Shown in pieces: positions 25,611 to 38,451 of a stretch of 64,000 nt of DNA. The notes under the pieces were generated by a model. The model was not told where the DNA came from, ran no database searches, and saw only the letters and a list, made by a program, of their open reading frames with translations. The position numbers and the translations under genes were made by a program. How positions within the stretch are numbered: position 1 is the first letter of the stretch; every line of letters starts with the position of its first letter. Origin of the DNA: Maea johnstoni. Its lineage: Eukaryota; Annelida; Polychaeta; Spionida; Magelonidae. The stretch is from NCBI GenBank assembly GCA_963942565.1, contig OZ012694.1:19731159-19795158 (forward strand), written 5' to 3'.

Positions 25611-27690
25611 TCTACCTTCGGTGGGGGGTTCCCATGACATTTGAGCCTCTTAGTGGGCCTTAAAGTACCCCTATTCGAACCTTGAGCCCGCGGTGGCTGT
25701 ATTTTTTACCCCTTGGATGTCCAAACTTCTAAATTTGTTCCTGAGGCCCCCTACTGATATAGGCTCTATTACGTTATGGATAACTCTTCGTTAGAACATG
25801 CCCTAAAGGAATTTGGGTCCATTTAAGGCAAAGCTACTCTCATTCTCTAGTTATGAGGGGTCAAAGTAAGCCTAATTCTAGGTATTTCAGACGCGACATC
25901 AATAAATCCTTGGCCTTGACAGGTCAACTTTTACCCTTCATAACTTAATCCGAAGGCCCTTTCCTAAGCCCAAACGTCATTATACTCTTCATTAGACCTT
26001 TCTAAAGAGTTATCTACCTTAGGTGGGGGGTTCCTGTGACATGTGAGCCTGTAAGTTGGCCTTGAAGTACCCCTATTCGAACCTTGAGCCCGCGGAGCTG
26101 TATTTCTTACCCCTTGGATGTCCAAATTTCTAAAAATTTTCCTGAGGCCCCCTACTGATAAAAGCCCTATTAAGTTATGGATAACTCTTTCTTAGGACAT
26201 GCTCTAATGGAATCTGGGTCCATTTAAGGCATAACTACTCTCATTTACTAGTTATGAGGGGTCAAAGTAAGCCTAATTCTAGGTATTTCAGTCGCGACAT
26301 CAATAAGTCCTTGGCCTTGACAGGTCAACTTTTACCCTTCATAACTTAATCCATAGGCCCTTTCCTAAGCCCAAACTTCATAAAACTCTTCATAAGACCC
26401 TTCTAAAGTCGCGACATCAATAAGTCCTTGGCCTTGACAGGTCAACTTTTACCCTTCAAAACTTAATCCATAGGCCCTCTATTAAGCCCAAACTTCATAT
26501 AACTCTTCATTAGACCCTTCTGAAAGTTATCCACCTTCGGTGGGGGGTTCCCATGACATTTACCATGAAGTACCCCTATTCGAACCTTGAGCCCGCGGTG
26601 GCTGTATTTTTTACCCCTTGGATGTCCAAACTTCTAAATTTTTTCCTGAGGCCCCCTACTGATATAGGCTCTATTAAGTTATGGATAACTCTTCCTTAGG
26701 ACATGCCCTAAAGGAATTTGGGTCCATTTAAGGCAAAGCTACTCTCATTCTCTAGTTATAAGGGGTCAAAGTAAGCCTAATTCTAGGTATTTCAGTCGCG
26801 ACATCAATAAGTCCTTGGCCTCGACAGGTCAACTTTTACCCTTCATAACTTAATACATAGGCCCTCTATTAAGCCCACACATCATATAACTATTTATTAG
26901 ACCCTTCTAAAGAGTTATCTACTTTAGGTGGGGGGTTCCTGTGGTATTTGAGCCTCTTAGTGGGCCTTGAAGTACCCCTATTCGAACCTTGAGCCCGTGG
27001 TGGCTGTATTTCTTACCCCTTGGATGTCCAAACTTCTAAAAATTTTCTTGAGGCCCCCTACTGATATAAGCCCTATTAAGCTAGGAATAACTCTTCCTTA
27101 GGACATGTTCTAAAGGAATTCGGGTTCATTTAAGGCATAACTACTGTCATTCTCTAGTTATGAGGGGTCAAAGTAAGCCTAATTCTAGGTATTTCAGTCG
27201 CGACATCAATAAGTCCTTGGCCTTGACAGGTCTTTTACCCTTCATAACTTAATCCGAAGGCCCTTTCCTAAGCCCAAACCTCATAATACTCTTCATTAGG
27301 CCCTTCTAAAGAGTTATCTACCTTAGGTGGAGGTTTCCTTTGACATGTGAGCCTGTTAATGGGCCTTGAAGTACCCCTATTCGAACCTTGAGCCCGCGGA
27401 GCTGTATTTTTTACCCCTTGGATGTCAAAACTATGAGGGGTCAAAGTAAGCCTAATTCTAGGTATTTCAGTTGCGACATCAATAAGTCCTTGGCCTTGAC
27501 AGGTCAACTTTTACCCTTCATAACTTAATCCATAGGCCCTTTCCTAAGCCCAAACTTCATAAAACTCTTCATTAGACCCTTCTAAAGAGTTATCTACCTT
27601 AGGTGGGGGGTTTCTATGATATTTGAGCCTCTTAGTGGGCCTTGAAGTACCCCTATTCGAACCTTGAGCCAGCGGTGGCTGTATTTCTTA
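25611..27690. repeat. Composite block I: diverged 402-type units
   Basis: About five units of the 402-bp family with landmarks at 25747, 26148, 26652 and 27054. They differ from the main array at many positions (for example TACCTTCGGTGGGG, CTTTCCTAAGCCC). The third interval is 504 because a ~100-bp stretch (CGACATCAATAAGTCCTTGG) is duplicated at 26408. The last unit is internally deleted near 27430. The segment ends at the TATTTCTTATTTTTTTAGCC junction. Confidence 0.93.
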
Positions 27691-27845
27691 TTTTTTTAGC
27701 CTGAAACTAATCTGTTGCAATTCCCTGCTTAATTCTACCCTTATTTCATGTTTTACTTATAAGAAATAACCAACTTTATTTTTTTGGAAATTTTCTAAAG
27801 GTCATTTTCGGGTATTTTGGGGTTTCTGAGGTCATGTAAAACTAA
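27691..27845. repeat. Composite block I: 513-satellite fragment
   Basis: Corresponds to the middle third of the 513-bp unit (AGCCTGAAACTAATCTGTTG through GAGGTCATGTAAAACTAAG), then joins directly to the leader tract GCACCTTTTAATGATT of block II. The identical fragment occurs before 33250 and before the gap. Confidence 0.9.
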
Positions 27846-28921
27846 GCACCTTTTAATGATTATTCTTATGTTTATTGTTGCAGGAAATTGTAAAGATAGT
27901 TATGAATAACTCTTCCTTAGGACATGTTCTAAAGGAATTTGGTTGCATTTAAGGCATAAACATTCTCATTCTTTAGTTACAAGGGGTCAAAGGTACTCTT
28001 ATTTCAGGTATTTCAGACCCCGAAAGTGCTCCTTGGGATAGTTTTTAAGCTATAAGGCAGCCATTTTGTGTCCAATTATCATGTACTATATACCAAATTG
28101 TAGGGAAAGCAATTCCCTATAACTTTCCAATTACTTTCTATAACATATTATTGATAGCTAATGACTTAGTTATCAAGAAACCCATATTTTGCTCTTTTTC
28201 GGGTTTTTTGAAAACTTGTTGTGTCCTAATTTTGAAATTAGGCAATTCTTTCACCAATATATGTCCTGATACATTAGACAGACATGTTGCAGAGCACCAA
28301 GAAAAATCTCAGACTCCTAGGATGCAATTTGGCCTCAGTAGCTATCATTGAAGTAAGGATAAAAGTGTAAAATCGACATATTAGATTGAAATAGACCATA
28401 TTTTACAATGGCCATTGATATATAACTTTTTAATGGAAAACCGTATGGTAAAATACTTCAGGAAAAGATTACGACATATCAAAAGGAGTAGGTAGGCATA
28501 ACATCACCTTGTACAAACAGTGTTTTCTTCAAATCACATCACTTGTCAGGTTATCCCCTATACTTTATAATGGGGAATTAGTTTTTCAGCCATACGGCAG
28601 CCATTTTGTTTCCAGTTTTCATGTTCCATACACCAAATTGTAGGGAATCCTATTTTCTATAACTTTCTAATTACTTTCTATACCATATTATTGATATTTG
28701 TTGACTTAATTATCAAGAAACCCATATTTTGCCAATATTCGGGTTTTTTCAAATACTTGTCGTGTCCAAATTCTGAAATTAAGCAATTCTGTGAGGAACT
28801 AATGACCTAATACACTAGACAGACAGGTTGTAGAGCAACAAGAAAAATCTCAGCCTCCTAGGATGTAATTTGGATTCAGTACCTATCAGTGAAGTCAGGC
28901 AAATAGTGTAAAAATGACATA
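27846..28921. repeat. Composite block II: A/B leader
   Basis: Nearly identical to 16306-17380, with only isolated differences such as TTATCAAGAAACC here against TTATAAGAAACC in block I near 16648. The 66-codon open frame at 28151-28351 is produced by the repeat and recurs at 33555. Confidence 0.93.
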
Positions 28922-31014
28922 TTAGGGTATTTTCCCATTATAAAATGGGCCATACAGCAGCCATTTTTTAACCGATTTTCATGCTCTATACATCAAATTG
29001 TAGGGAATTTTAGTCTCTAATGATTACTATCTACATGTATTCACAAATTATTGTCAATTTTAAAAATATGGGGCTAAAAGAACCAGAATTTGTAGATTTC
29101 ACCTTGAAATGACCTTGTGCCATAAGAAGGCTTTATTTTTTCAGCCTGAAACTAATTTGTTGCAATTCCCTGCTTAATTCTACCCTTCTTTCATGTTTTA
29201 CTTTTAAGAAATAACCAACTTTATTTTTTTGGAAATTTTCTAAAGGTCATTTTAGGGTTTTTTGCGGATTCTGAGGTTATGTTAAACTAAGAAATGAAGC
29301 TCCTATGCTACAAGTGAAGATATTTCCTGTTACACAGTCTTATTCTGAGTAATTTAGCACTAATAGAATCAAGATATCTGCTAAAACAAAAAAATTCTGT
29401 GAAAAAAGCAAATGTTTCTCTCATTTGCTCCATATTAGGGTATTTTCCCATTATAAAATGGGCCATACGGCAGCCATCTTTTAACTGATTTTCATGTTCT
29501 ATACATCAAATTGTAGGGAATTTTAGTCTCTAATGATTATTATCTACATGTATTCACAAATTATTGTCAATTTTAAAAATATGGGGCTAAAAGAACCAGA
29601 ATTTGTAGATTTCACCTTGAAATGACCTTGTGCCATAAGAAGGCTTTATTTTTTCAGCCTGAAACTAATTTGTTGCAATTCCCTGCTTAATTCTACCCTT
29701 ATTTCATGTTTAACTTATAAGAAATAACCAACTTTATTTTTTTGGAAATTTTCTAAAGGTCATTTTAGGGTTTTTTGGGGATTCTGAGGTTATGTTAAAC
29801 TAAGAAATGAAGCTCCTATGCTACAAGTGAAGATATTTCCTGTTACACAGTCTTATTCTGAGTAATTTAGCACTAATAGAATCAAGATATCTGCTAAAAC
29901 AAAAAAATTCTGCGAAAAAAGCAAATGTTTCTCTCATTTGCTCCATATTAGGGTATTTTCCCATTATAAAATGGGCCATACGGCAGCCATTTTTTAACCG
30001 ATTTTCATGTTCTATACATCAAATTGTAGGGAATTTCTAGTCTCTAATGATTACTATCTACATGTATTCACAAATTATTGTCAATTTTAAAAATATGGGG
30101 CTAAAAGAACCAGAATTTGTAGATTTCCCCATGAAATGACCTTGTGCCATAAGAAGGCTTTATTTTTTCAGCCTGAAACTAATTTGTTGCAATTCCCTGC
30201 TTAATTCTACCCTTATTTCATGTTTTACTTATAAGAAATAACTAACTTTATTTTTTTGGAAATTTTCTAAAGGTCATTTTAGGGTTTTTTGGGGATTCTG
30301 AGGTTATGTTAAACTAAGAAATGAAGCTCCTATGCTACAAGTGAAGATATTTCCTGTTACACAGTCTTATTCTGAGTAATTTAGCACTAATAGAATCAAG
30401 ATATCTGCTAAAACAAAAAAATTCTGCGAAAAAAGCAAATGTTTCTCTCATTTGCTCCATATTAGGGTATTTTCCCATTATAAAATGGGCCATACGGCAG
30501 CCATTTTTTAACCGATTTTCATGTTCTATACATCAAATTGTAGGGAATTTTAGTCTCTAATGATTACTATCTACATGTATTCACAAATTATTGTCAATTT
30601 TAAAAATATGGGGCTAAAAGAACCAGAATTTGTAGATTTCACCTTGAAATGACCTTGTGCCATAAGAAGGCTTTATTTTTTCAGCCTGAAACTAATTTGT
30701 TGCAATTCCCTGCTTAATTCTACCCTTATTTCATGTTTTACTTATAAGAAATAACCAACTTTATTTTTTTGGAAATTTTCTAAAGGTCATTTTAGGTTTT
30801 TTTTGAGTTTCTGAGGTCATGTAAAACTAAGAAATGAAGCTCATATGCTACAAGTGGGGATATTTCCAGTTACACAGTCTTATTCTGAGTAATTTAGCAC
30901 TAATAGAATCAAGATATCTGCTAAAACAAAAAAATTCTGCCAAAAAAGCAAATGTTTCTCTCATTTGCTCCATATTAGGGAATTTTCTCATTATAAAATG
31001 GGCCATAAGAGTTA
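28922..31014. repeat. Composite block II: 513-bp satellite, 4 units
   Basis: Unit starts at 28922, 29435, 29948 and 30462, and the final diverged unit ends near 30975. One interval is 514 because of a single-base insertion (GAATTTCTAG near 30034). The short array length against 16 in block I is the main size difference between the blocks. Confidence 0.95.
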
Positions 31015-33249
31015 TCTACCTTCGGTGGGGGGTTCCCATGACATTTGAGCCTCTTAGTGGGCCTTAAAGTACCCCTATTCGAACCTTGAGCCCGCGGTGG
31101 CTGTATTTTTTACCCCTTGGATGTCCAAACTTCTAAATTTGTTCCTGAGGCCCCCTACTGATATAGGCTCTATTACGTTATGGATAACTCTTCGTTAGAA
31201 CATGCCCTAAAGGAATTTGGGTCCATTTAAGGCAAAGCTACTCTCATTCTCTAGTTATGAGGGGTCAAAGTAAGCCTAATTCTAGGTATTTCAGACGCGA
31301 CATCAATAAATCCTTGGCCTTGACAGGTCAACTTTTACCCTTCATAACTTAATCCGAAGGCCCTTTCCTAAGCCCAAACGTCATTATACTCTTCATTAGA
31401 CCTTTCTAAAGAGTTATCTACCTTAGGTGGGGGGTTCCTGTGACATGTGAGCCTGTTAGTTGGCCTTGAAGTACCCCTATTCGAACCTTGAGCCCGCGGA
31501 GCTGTATTTCTTACCCCTTGGATGTCCAAATTTCTAAAAATTTTCCTGAGGCCCCCTACTGATAAAAGCCCTATTAAGTTATGGATAACTCTTTCTTAGG
31601 ACATGCTCTAATGGAATCTGGGTCCATTTAAGGCATAACTACTCTCATTTACTAGTTATGAGGGGTCAAAGTAAGCCTAATTCTAGGTATTTCAGTCGCG
31701 ACATCAATAAGTCCTTGGCCTTGACAGGTCAACTTTTACCCTTCATAACTTAATCCATAGGCCCTTTCCTAAGCCCAAACTTCATAAAACTCTTCATAAG
31801 ACCCTTCTAAAGTCGCGACATCAATAAGTCCTTGGCCTTGACAGGTCAACTTTTACCCTTCAAAACTTAATCCATAGGCCCTCTATTAAGCCCAAACTTC
31901 ATATAACTCTTCATTAGACCCTTCTGAAAGTTATCCACCTTCGGTGGGGGGTTCCCATGACATTTACCATGAAGTACCCCTATTCGAACCTTGAGCCCGC
32001 GGTGGCTGTATTTTTTACCCCTTGGATGTCCAAACTTCTAAATTTTTTCCTGAGGCCCCCTACTGATATAGGCTCTATTAAGTTATGGATAACTCTTCCT
32101 TAGGACATGCCCTAAAGGAATTTGGGTCCATTTAAGGCAAAGCTACTCTCATTCTCTAGTTATAAGGGGTCAAAGTAAGCCTAATTCTAGGTATTTCAGT
32201 CGTGACATCAATAAGTCCTTGGCCTCGACAGGTCAACTTTTACCCTTCATAACTTAATACATAGGCCCTCTATTAAGCCCACACATCATATAACTATTTA
32301 TTAGACCCTTCTAAAGAGTTATCTACTTTAGGTGGGGGGTTCCTGTGGTATTTGAGCCTCTTAGTGGGCCTTGAAGTACCCCTATTCGAACCTTGAGCCC
32401 GTGGTGGCTGTATTTCTTACCCCTTGGATGTCCAAACTTCTAAAAATTTTCTTGAGGCCCCCTACTGATATAAGCCCTATTAAGCTAGGAATAACTCTTC
32501 CTTAGGACATGTTCTAAAGGAATTCGGGTTCATTTAAGGCATAACTACTGTCATTCTCTAGTTATGAGGGGTCAAAGTAAGCCTAATTCTAGGTATTTCA
32601 GTCGCGACATCAATAAGTCCTTGGCCTTGACAGGTCTTTTACCCTTCATAACTTAATCCGAAGGCCCTTTCCTAAGCCCAAACCTCATAATACTCTTCAT
32701 TAGGCCCTTCTAAAGAGTTATCTACCTTAGGTGGAGGTTTCCTTTGACATGTGAGCCTGTTAATGGGCCTTGAAGTACCCCTATTCGAACCTTGAGCCCG
32801 CGGAGCTGTATTTTTTACCCCTTGGATGTCAAAACTATGAGGGGTCAAAGTAAGCCTAATTCTAGGTATTTCAGTTGCGACATCAATAAGTCCTTGGCCT
32901 TGACAGGTCAACTTTTACCCTTCATAACTTAATCCATAGGCCCTTTCCTAAGCCCAAACTTCATAAAACTCTTCATTAGACCCTTCTAAAGAGTTATCTA
33001 CCTTAGGTGGGGGGTTTCTATGATATTTGAGCCTCTTAGTGGGCCTTGAAGTACCCCTATTCGAACCTTGAGCCAGCGGTGGCTGTATTTCTTATTTTTT
33101 TAGCCTGAAACTAATCTGTTGCAATTCCCTGCTTAATTCTACCCTTATTTCATGTTTTACTTATAAGAAATAACCAACTTTATTTTTTTGGAAATTTTCT
33201 AAAGGTCATTTTCGGGTATTTTGGGGTTTCTGAGGTCATGTAAAACTAA
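31015..33249. repeat. Composite block II: 402-type units plus 513 fragment
   Basis: Matches 25611-27845 at a constant 5,404-bp offset with only occasional differences (for example CGTGACATC near 32202 against CGCGACATC). The same ~100-bp internal duplication and the same internal deletion are present, so the arrangement was copied whole. The 513 fragment is 33095-33249. Confidence 0.94.
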
Positions 33250-34325
33250 GCACCTTTTAATGATTATTCTTATGTTTATTGTTGCAGGAAATTGTAAAGA
33301 TAGTTATGAATAACTCTTCCTTAGGACATGTTCTAAAGGAATTTGGTTGCATTTAAGGCATAAACATTCTCATTCTTTAGTTACAAGGGGTCAAAGGTAC
33401 TCTTATTTCAGGTATTTCAGACCCCGAAAGTGCTCCTTGGGATAGTTTTTAAGCTATAAGGCAGCCATTTTGTGTCCAATTATCATGTACTATATACCAA
33501 ATTGTAGGGAAAGCAATTCCCTATAACTTTCCAATTACTTTCTATAACATATTATTGATAGCTAATGACTTAGTTATCAAGAAACCCATATTTTGCTCTT
33601 TTTCGGGTTTTTTGAAAACTTGTTGTGTCCTAATTTTGAAATTAGGCAATTCTTTCACCAATATATGTCCTGATACATTAGACAGACATGTTGCAGAGCA
33701 CCAAGAAAAATCTCAGACTCCTAGGATGCAATTTGGCCTCAGTAGCTATCATTGAAGTAAGGATAAAAGTGTAAAATCGACATATTAGATTGAAATAGAC
33801 CATATTTTACAATGGCCATTGATATATAACTTTTTAATGGAAAACCGTATGGTAAAATACTTCAGGAAAAGATTACGACATATCAAAAGGAGTAGGTAGG
33901 CATAACATCACCTTGTACAAACAGTGTTTTCTTCAAATCACATCACTTGTCAGGTTATCCCCTATACTTTATAATGGGGAATTAGTTTTTCAGCCATACG
34001 GCAGCCATTTTGTTTCCAGTTTTCATGTTCCATACACCAAATTGTAGGGAATCCTATTTTCTATAACTTTCTAATTACTTTCTATACCATATTATTGATA
34101 TTTGTTGACTTAATTATCAAGAAACCCATATTTTGCCAATATTCGGGTTTTTTCAAATACTTGTCGTGTCCAAATTCTGAAATTAAGCAATTCTGTGAGG
34201 AACTAATGACCTAATACACTAGACAGACAGGTTGTAGAGCAACAAGAAAAATCTCAGCCTCCTAGGATGTAATTTGGATTCAGTACCTATCAGTGAAGTC
34301 AGGCAAATAGTGTAAAAATGACATA
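33250..34325. repeat. Composite block III: A/B leader
   Basis: Matches 27846-28921 at a 5,404-bp offset, essentially without differences by eye. Confidence 0.94.
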
Positions 34326-37300
34326 TTAGGGTATTTTCCCATTATAAAATGGGCCATACAGCAGCCATTTTTTAACCGATTTTCATGCTCTATACATCAA
34401 ATTGTAGGGAATTTTAGTCTCTAATGATTACTATCTACATGTATTCACAAATTATTGTCAATTTTAAAAATATGGGGCTAAAAGAACCAGAATTTGTAGA
34501 TTTCACCTTGAAATGACCTTGTGCCATAAGAAGGCTTTATTTTTTCAGCCTGAAACTAATTTGTTGCAATTCCCTGCTTAATTCTACCCTTCTTTCATGT
34601 TTTACTTTTAAGAAATAACCAACTTTATTTTTTTGGAAATTTTCTAAAGGTCATTTTAGGGTTTTTTGCGGATTCTGAGGTTATGTTAAACTAAGAAATG
34701 AAGCTCCTATGCTACAAGTGAAGATATTTCCTGTTACACAGTCTTATTCTGAGTAATTTAGCACTAATAGAATCAAGATATCTGCTAAAACAAAAAAATT
34801 CTGTGAAAAAAGCAAATGTTTCTCTCATTTGCTCCATATTAGGGTATTTTCCCATTATAAAATGGGCCATACGGCAGCCATCTTTTAACTGATTTTCATG
34901 TTCTATACATCAAATTGTAGGGAATTTTAGTCTCTAATGATTATTATCTACATGTATTCACAAATTATTGTCAATTTTAAAAATATGGGGCTAAAAGAAC
35001 CAGAATTTGTAGATTTCACCTTGAAATGACCTTGTGCCATAAGAAGGCTTTATTTTTTCAGCCTGAAACTAATTTGTTGCAATTCCCTGCTTAATTCTAC
35101 CCTTATTTCATGTTTAACTTATAAGAAATAACCAACTTTATTTTTTTGGAAATTTTCTAAAGGTCATTTTAGGGTTTTTTGGGGATTCTGAGGTTATGTT
35201 AAACTAAGAAATGAAGCTCCTATGCTACAAGTGAAGATATTTCCTGTTACACAGTCTTATTCTGAGTAATTTAGCACTAATAGAATCAAGATATCTGCTA
35301 AAACAAAAAAATTCTGCGAAAAAAGCAAATGTTTCTCTCATTTGCTCCATATTAGGGTATTTTCCCATTATAAAATGGGCCATACGGCAGCCATTTTTTA
35401 ACCGATTTTCATGTTCTATACATCAAATTGTAGGGAATTTTAGTCTCTAATGATTACTATCTACATGTATTCACAAATTATTGTCAATTTTAAAAATATG
35501 GGGCTAAAAGAACCAGAATTTGTAGATTTCACCTTGAAATGACCTTGTGCCATAAGAAGGCTTTATTTTTTCAGCCTGAAACTAATTTGTTGCAATTCCC
35601 TGCTTAATTCTACCCTTATTTCATGTTTTACTTATAAGAAATAACCAACTTTATTTTTTTGGAAATTTTCTAAAGGTCATTTTAGGTTTTTTTTGAGTTT
35701 CTGAGGTCATGTAAAACTAAGAAATGAAGCTCATATGCTACAAGTGGGGATATTTCCAGTTACACAGTCTTATTCTGAGTAATTTAGCACTAATAGAATC
35801 AAGATATCTGCTAAAACAAAAAAATTCTGCCAAAAAAGCAAATGTTTCTCTCATTTGCTCCATATTAGGGTAATGGGCCATACGGCAGAAATTTTTTAAC
35901 CGATTTTCATGTTCTATACATCAAATTGTAGGAAATTTTAGTCTCTAATGATTACTATCTACATGTATTCACAAATTATTGTCAATTTTAAAAATATGGT
36001 GCTAAAAGAACCAGAATTTGTAGATTTCACCTTGAAATGACCTTGTGCCATAAGAAGGCTTTATTTTTTCAGCCTGAAACTAATTTGTTGCAATTCCCTG
36101 CTTAATTCTACCCTAAATTCATGTTTTACTTATAAGAAATAACCAACTTTATTTTTTTGGAAATTTTCTAAAGGTCATTTTAGGGTTTTTTGGGGATTCT
36201 GAGGTTATGTTAAACTAAGAAATGAAGCTCCTATGCTACAAGTGAAGATATTTCCTGTTACACAGTCTTATTCTGAGTAATTTAGCACTAATAGAATCAA
36301 GATATCTGCTAAAACAAAAAAATTCTGCGAAAAAAGCAAATGTTTCTCTCATTTGCTCCATATTAGGGTATTTTCCCATTATAAAATGGGCCATACGGCA
36401 GCCATTTTTTAACCGATTTTCATGTTCTATACAACAAATTGTAGGGAATTTTAGTCTCTAATGATTACTATCTACATGTATTCACAAATTATTGTCAATT
36501 TTAAAAATATGGGGCTAAAAGAACCAGAATTTGTAGATTTCACCTTGAAATGACCTTGTGCCATAAGGCTTTATTTTTTCAGCCTGAAACTAATTTGTTG
36601 CAATTCCCTGCTTAATTCTACCCTTATTTCATGTTTTACTTATAAGAAATAACCAACTTTATTTTTTTGGAAATTTTCTAAAGGTCATTTTAGGGTTTTT
36701 TGGGGATTCTGAGGTTATGTTAAACTAAGAAATGAAGCTCCTATGCTACAAGTGAAGATATTTCCTGTTACACAGTCTTATTCTGAGTAATTTAGCACTA
36801 ATAGAATCAAGATATCTGCTAAAACAAAAAAATTCTGCGAAAAAAGCAAATGTTTCTCTCATTTGCTCCATATTAGGGTATTTTCCCATTATAAAATGGG
36901 CCATACGGCAGCCATCTTTTAACCGATTTTCATGTTCTATACATCAAATTGTAGGGAATTTTAGTCTCTAATGATTATTATCTACATGTATTCACAAATT
37001 ATTGTCAATTTTAAAAATATGGGGCTAAAAGAACCAGAATTTGTAGATTTCACCTTGAAATGACCTTGTGCCATAAGAAGGCTTTATTTCTTCAGCCTGA
37101 AACTAATTTGTTGCAATTCCCTGCTTAATTCTACCCTTATTTCATGTTTAACTTATAAGAAATAACCAACTTTATTTTTTTGGAAATTTTCTAAAGGTCA
37201 TTTTAGGGTTTTTTGGGGATTCTGAGGTTATGTTAAACTAAGAAATGAAGCTCCTATGCTACAAGTGAAGATATTTCCTGTTACACAGTCTTATTCTGAG

Positions 37301-38451
37301 TAATTTAGCACTAATAGAATCAAGATATCTGCTAAAACAAAAAAATTCTGCGAAAAAAGCAAATGTTTCTCTCATTTGCTCCATATTAGGGTATTTTCCC
37401 ATTATAAAATGGGCCATACGGCAGCCATTTTTTAACCGATTTTCATGTTCTATACATCAAATTGTAGGGAATTTTAGTCTCTAATGATTACTATCTACAT
37501 GTATTCACAAATTATTGTCAATTTTAAAAATATGGGGCTAAAAGAACCAGAATTTGTAGATTTCACCATGAAATGACCTTGTGCCATAAGAAGGCTTTAT
37601 TTTTTCAGCCTGAAACTAATTTGTTGCAATTCCCTGCTTAATTCTACCCTTATTTCATGTTTTACTTATAAGAAATAACCAACTTAATTTTTTTGGAAAT
37701 TTTCTAAAGGTCATTTTAGGGTTTTTTGGGGATTCTGAGGTTATGTTAAACTAAGAAATGAAGCTCCTATGCTACAAGTGAAGATATTTCCTGTTACACA
37801 GTCTTATTCTGAGTAATTTAGCACTAATAGAATCAAGATATCTGCTAAAACAAAAAAATTCTGCGAAAAAAGCAAATGTTTCTCTCATTTGCTCCATATT
37901 AGGGTATTTTCCCATTATAAAATGGGCCATACGGCAGCCATTTTTTAACCGATTTTCATGTTCTATACATCAAATTGTAGGGAATTTTAGTCTCTAATGA
38001 TTACTATCTACATGTATTCACAAATTATTGTCAATTTTAAAAATATGGGGCTAAAAGAACCAGAATTTGTAGATTTCACCTTGAAATGACCTTGTGCCAT
38101 AAGAAGGCTTTATTTTTTCAGCCTGAAACTAATTTGTTGCAATTCCCTGCTTAATTTTACCCTTATTTCATGTTTTACTTATAAGAAATAACCAACTTTA
38201 TTTTTTTGGAAATTTTCTAAAGGTCATTTTAGGTTTTTTTTGAGTTTCTGAGGTCATGTAAAACTAAGAAATGAAGCTCATATGCTACAAGTGGGGATAT
38301 TTCCTGTTACACAGTCTTATTCTGAGTAATTTAGCACTAATAGAATCAAGATATCTGCTAAAACAAAAAAATTCTGCGAAAAAAGCAAATGTTTCTCTCA
38401 TTTGCTCCATATTAGGGAATTTTCTCATTATAAAATGGGCCATAAGAGTTA
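34326..38451. repeat. Composite block III: 513-bp satellite, 8 units, mosaic
   Basis: Unit starts at 34326, 34839, 35352, 35865, 36363, 36873, 37386 and 37899, ending near 38412. Units one and two match block II at offset 5,404. Unit three (35352) is the diverged terminal unit of block II (GTGGGGATATTTCCAGTTAC, CTGCCAAAAAAGC; offset 4,890), now internal. From 35865 on the sequence follows block I from 23024 at offset 12,841, including its 498-bp and 510-bp units. This is a recombinant between block II and block I types. Confidence 0.95.
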
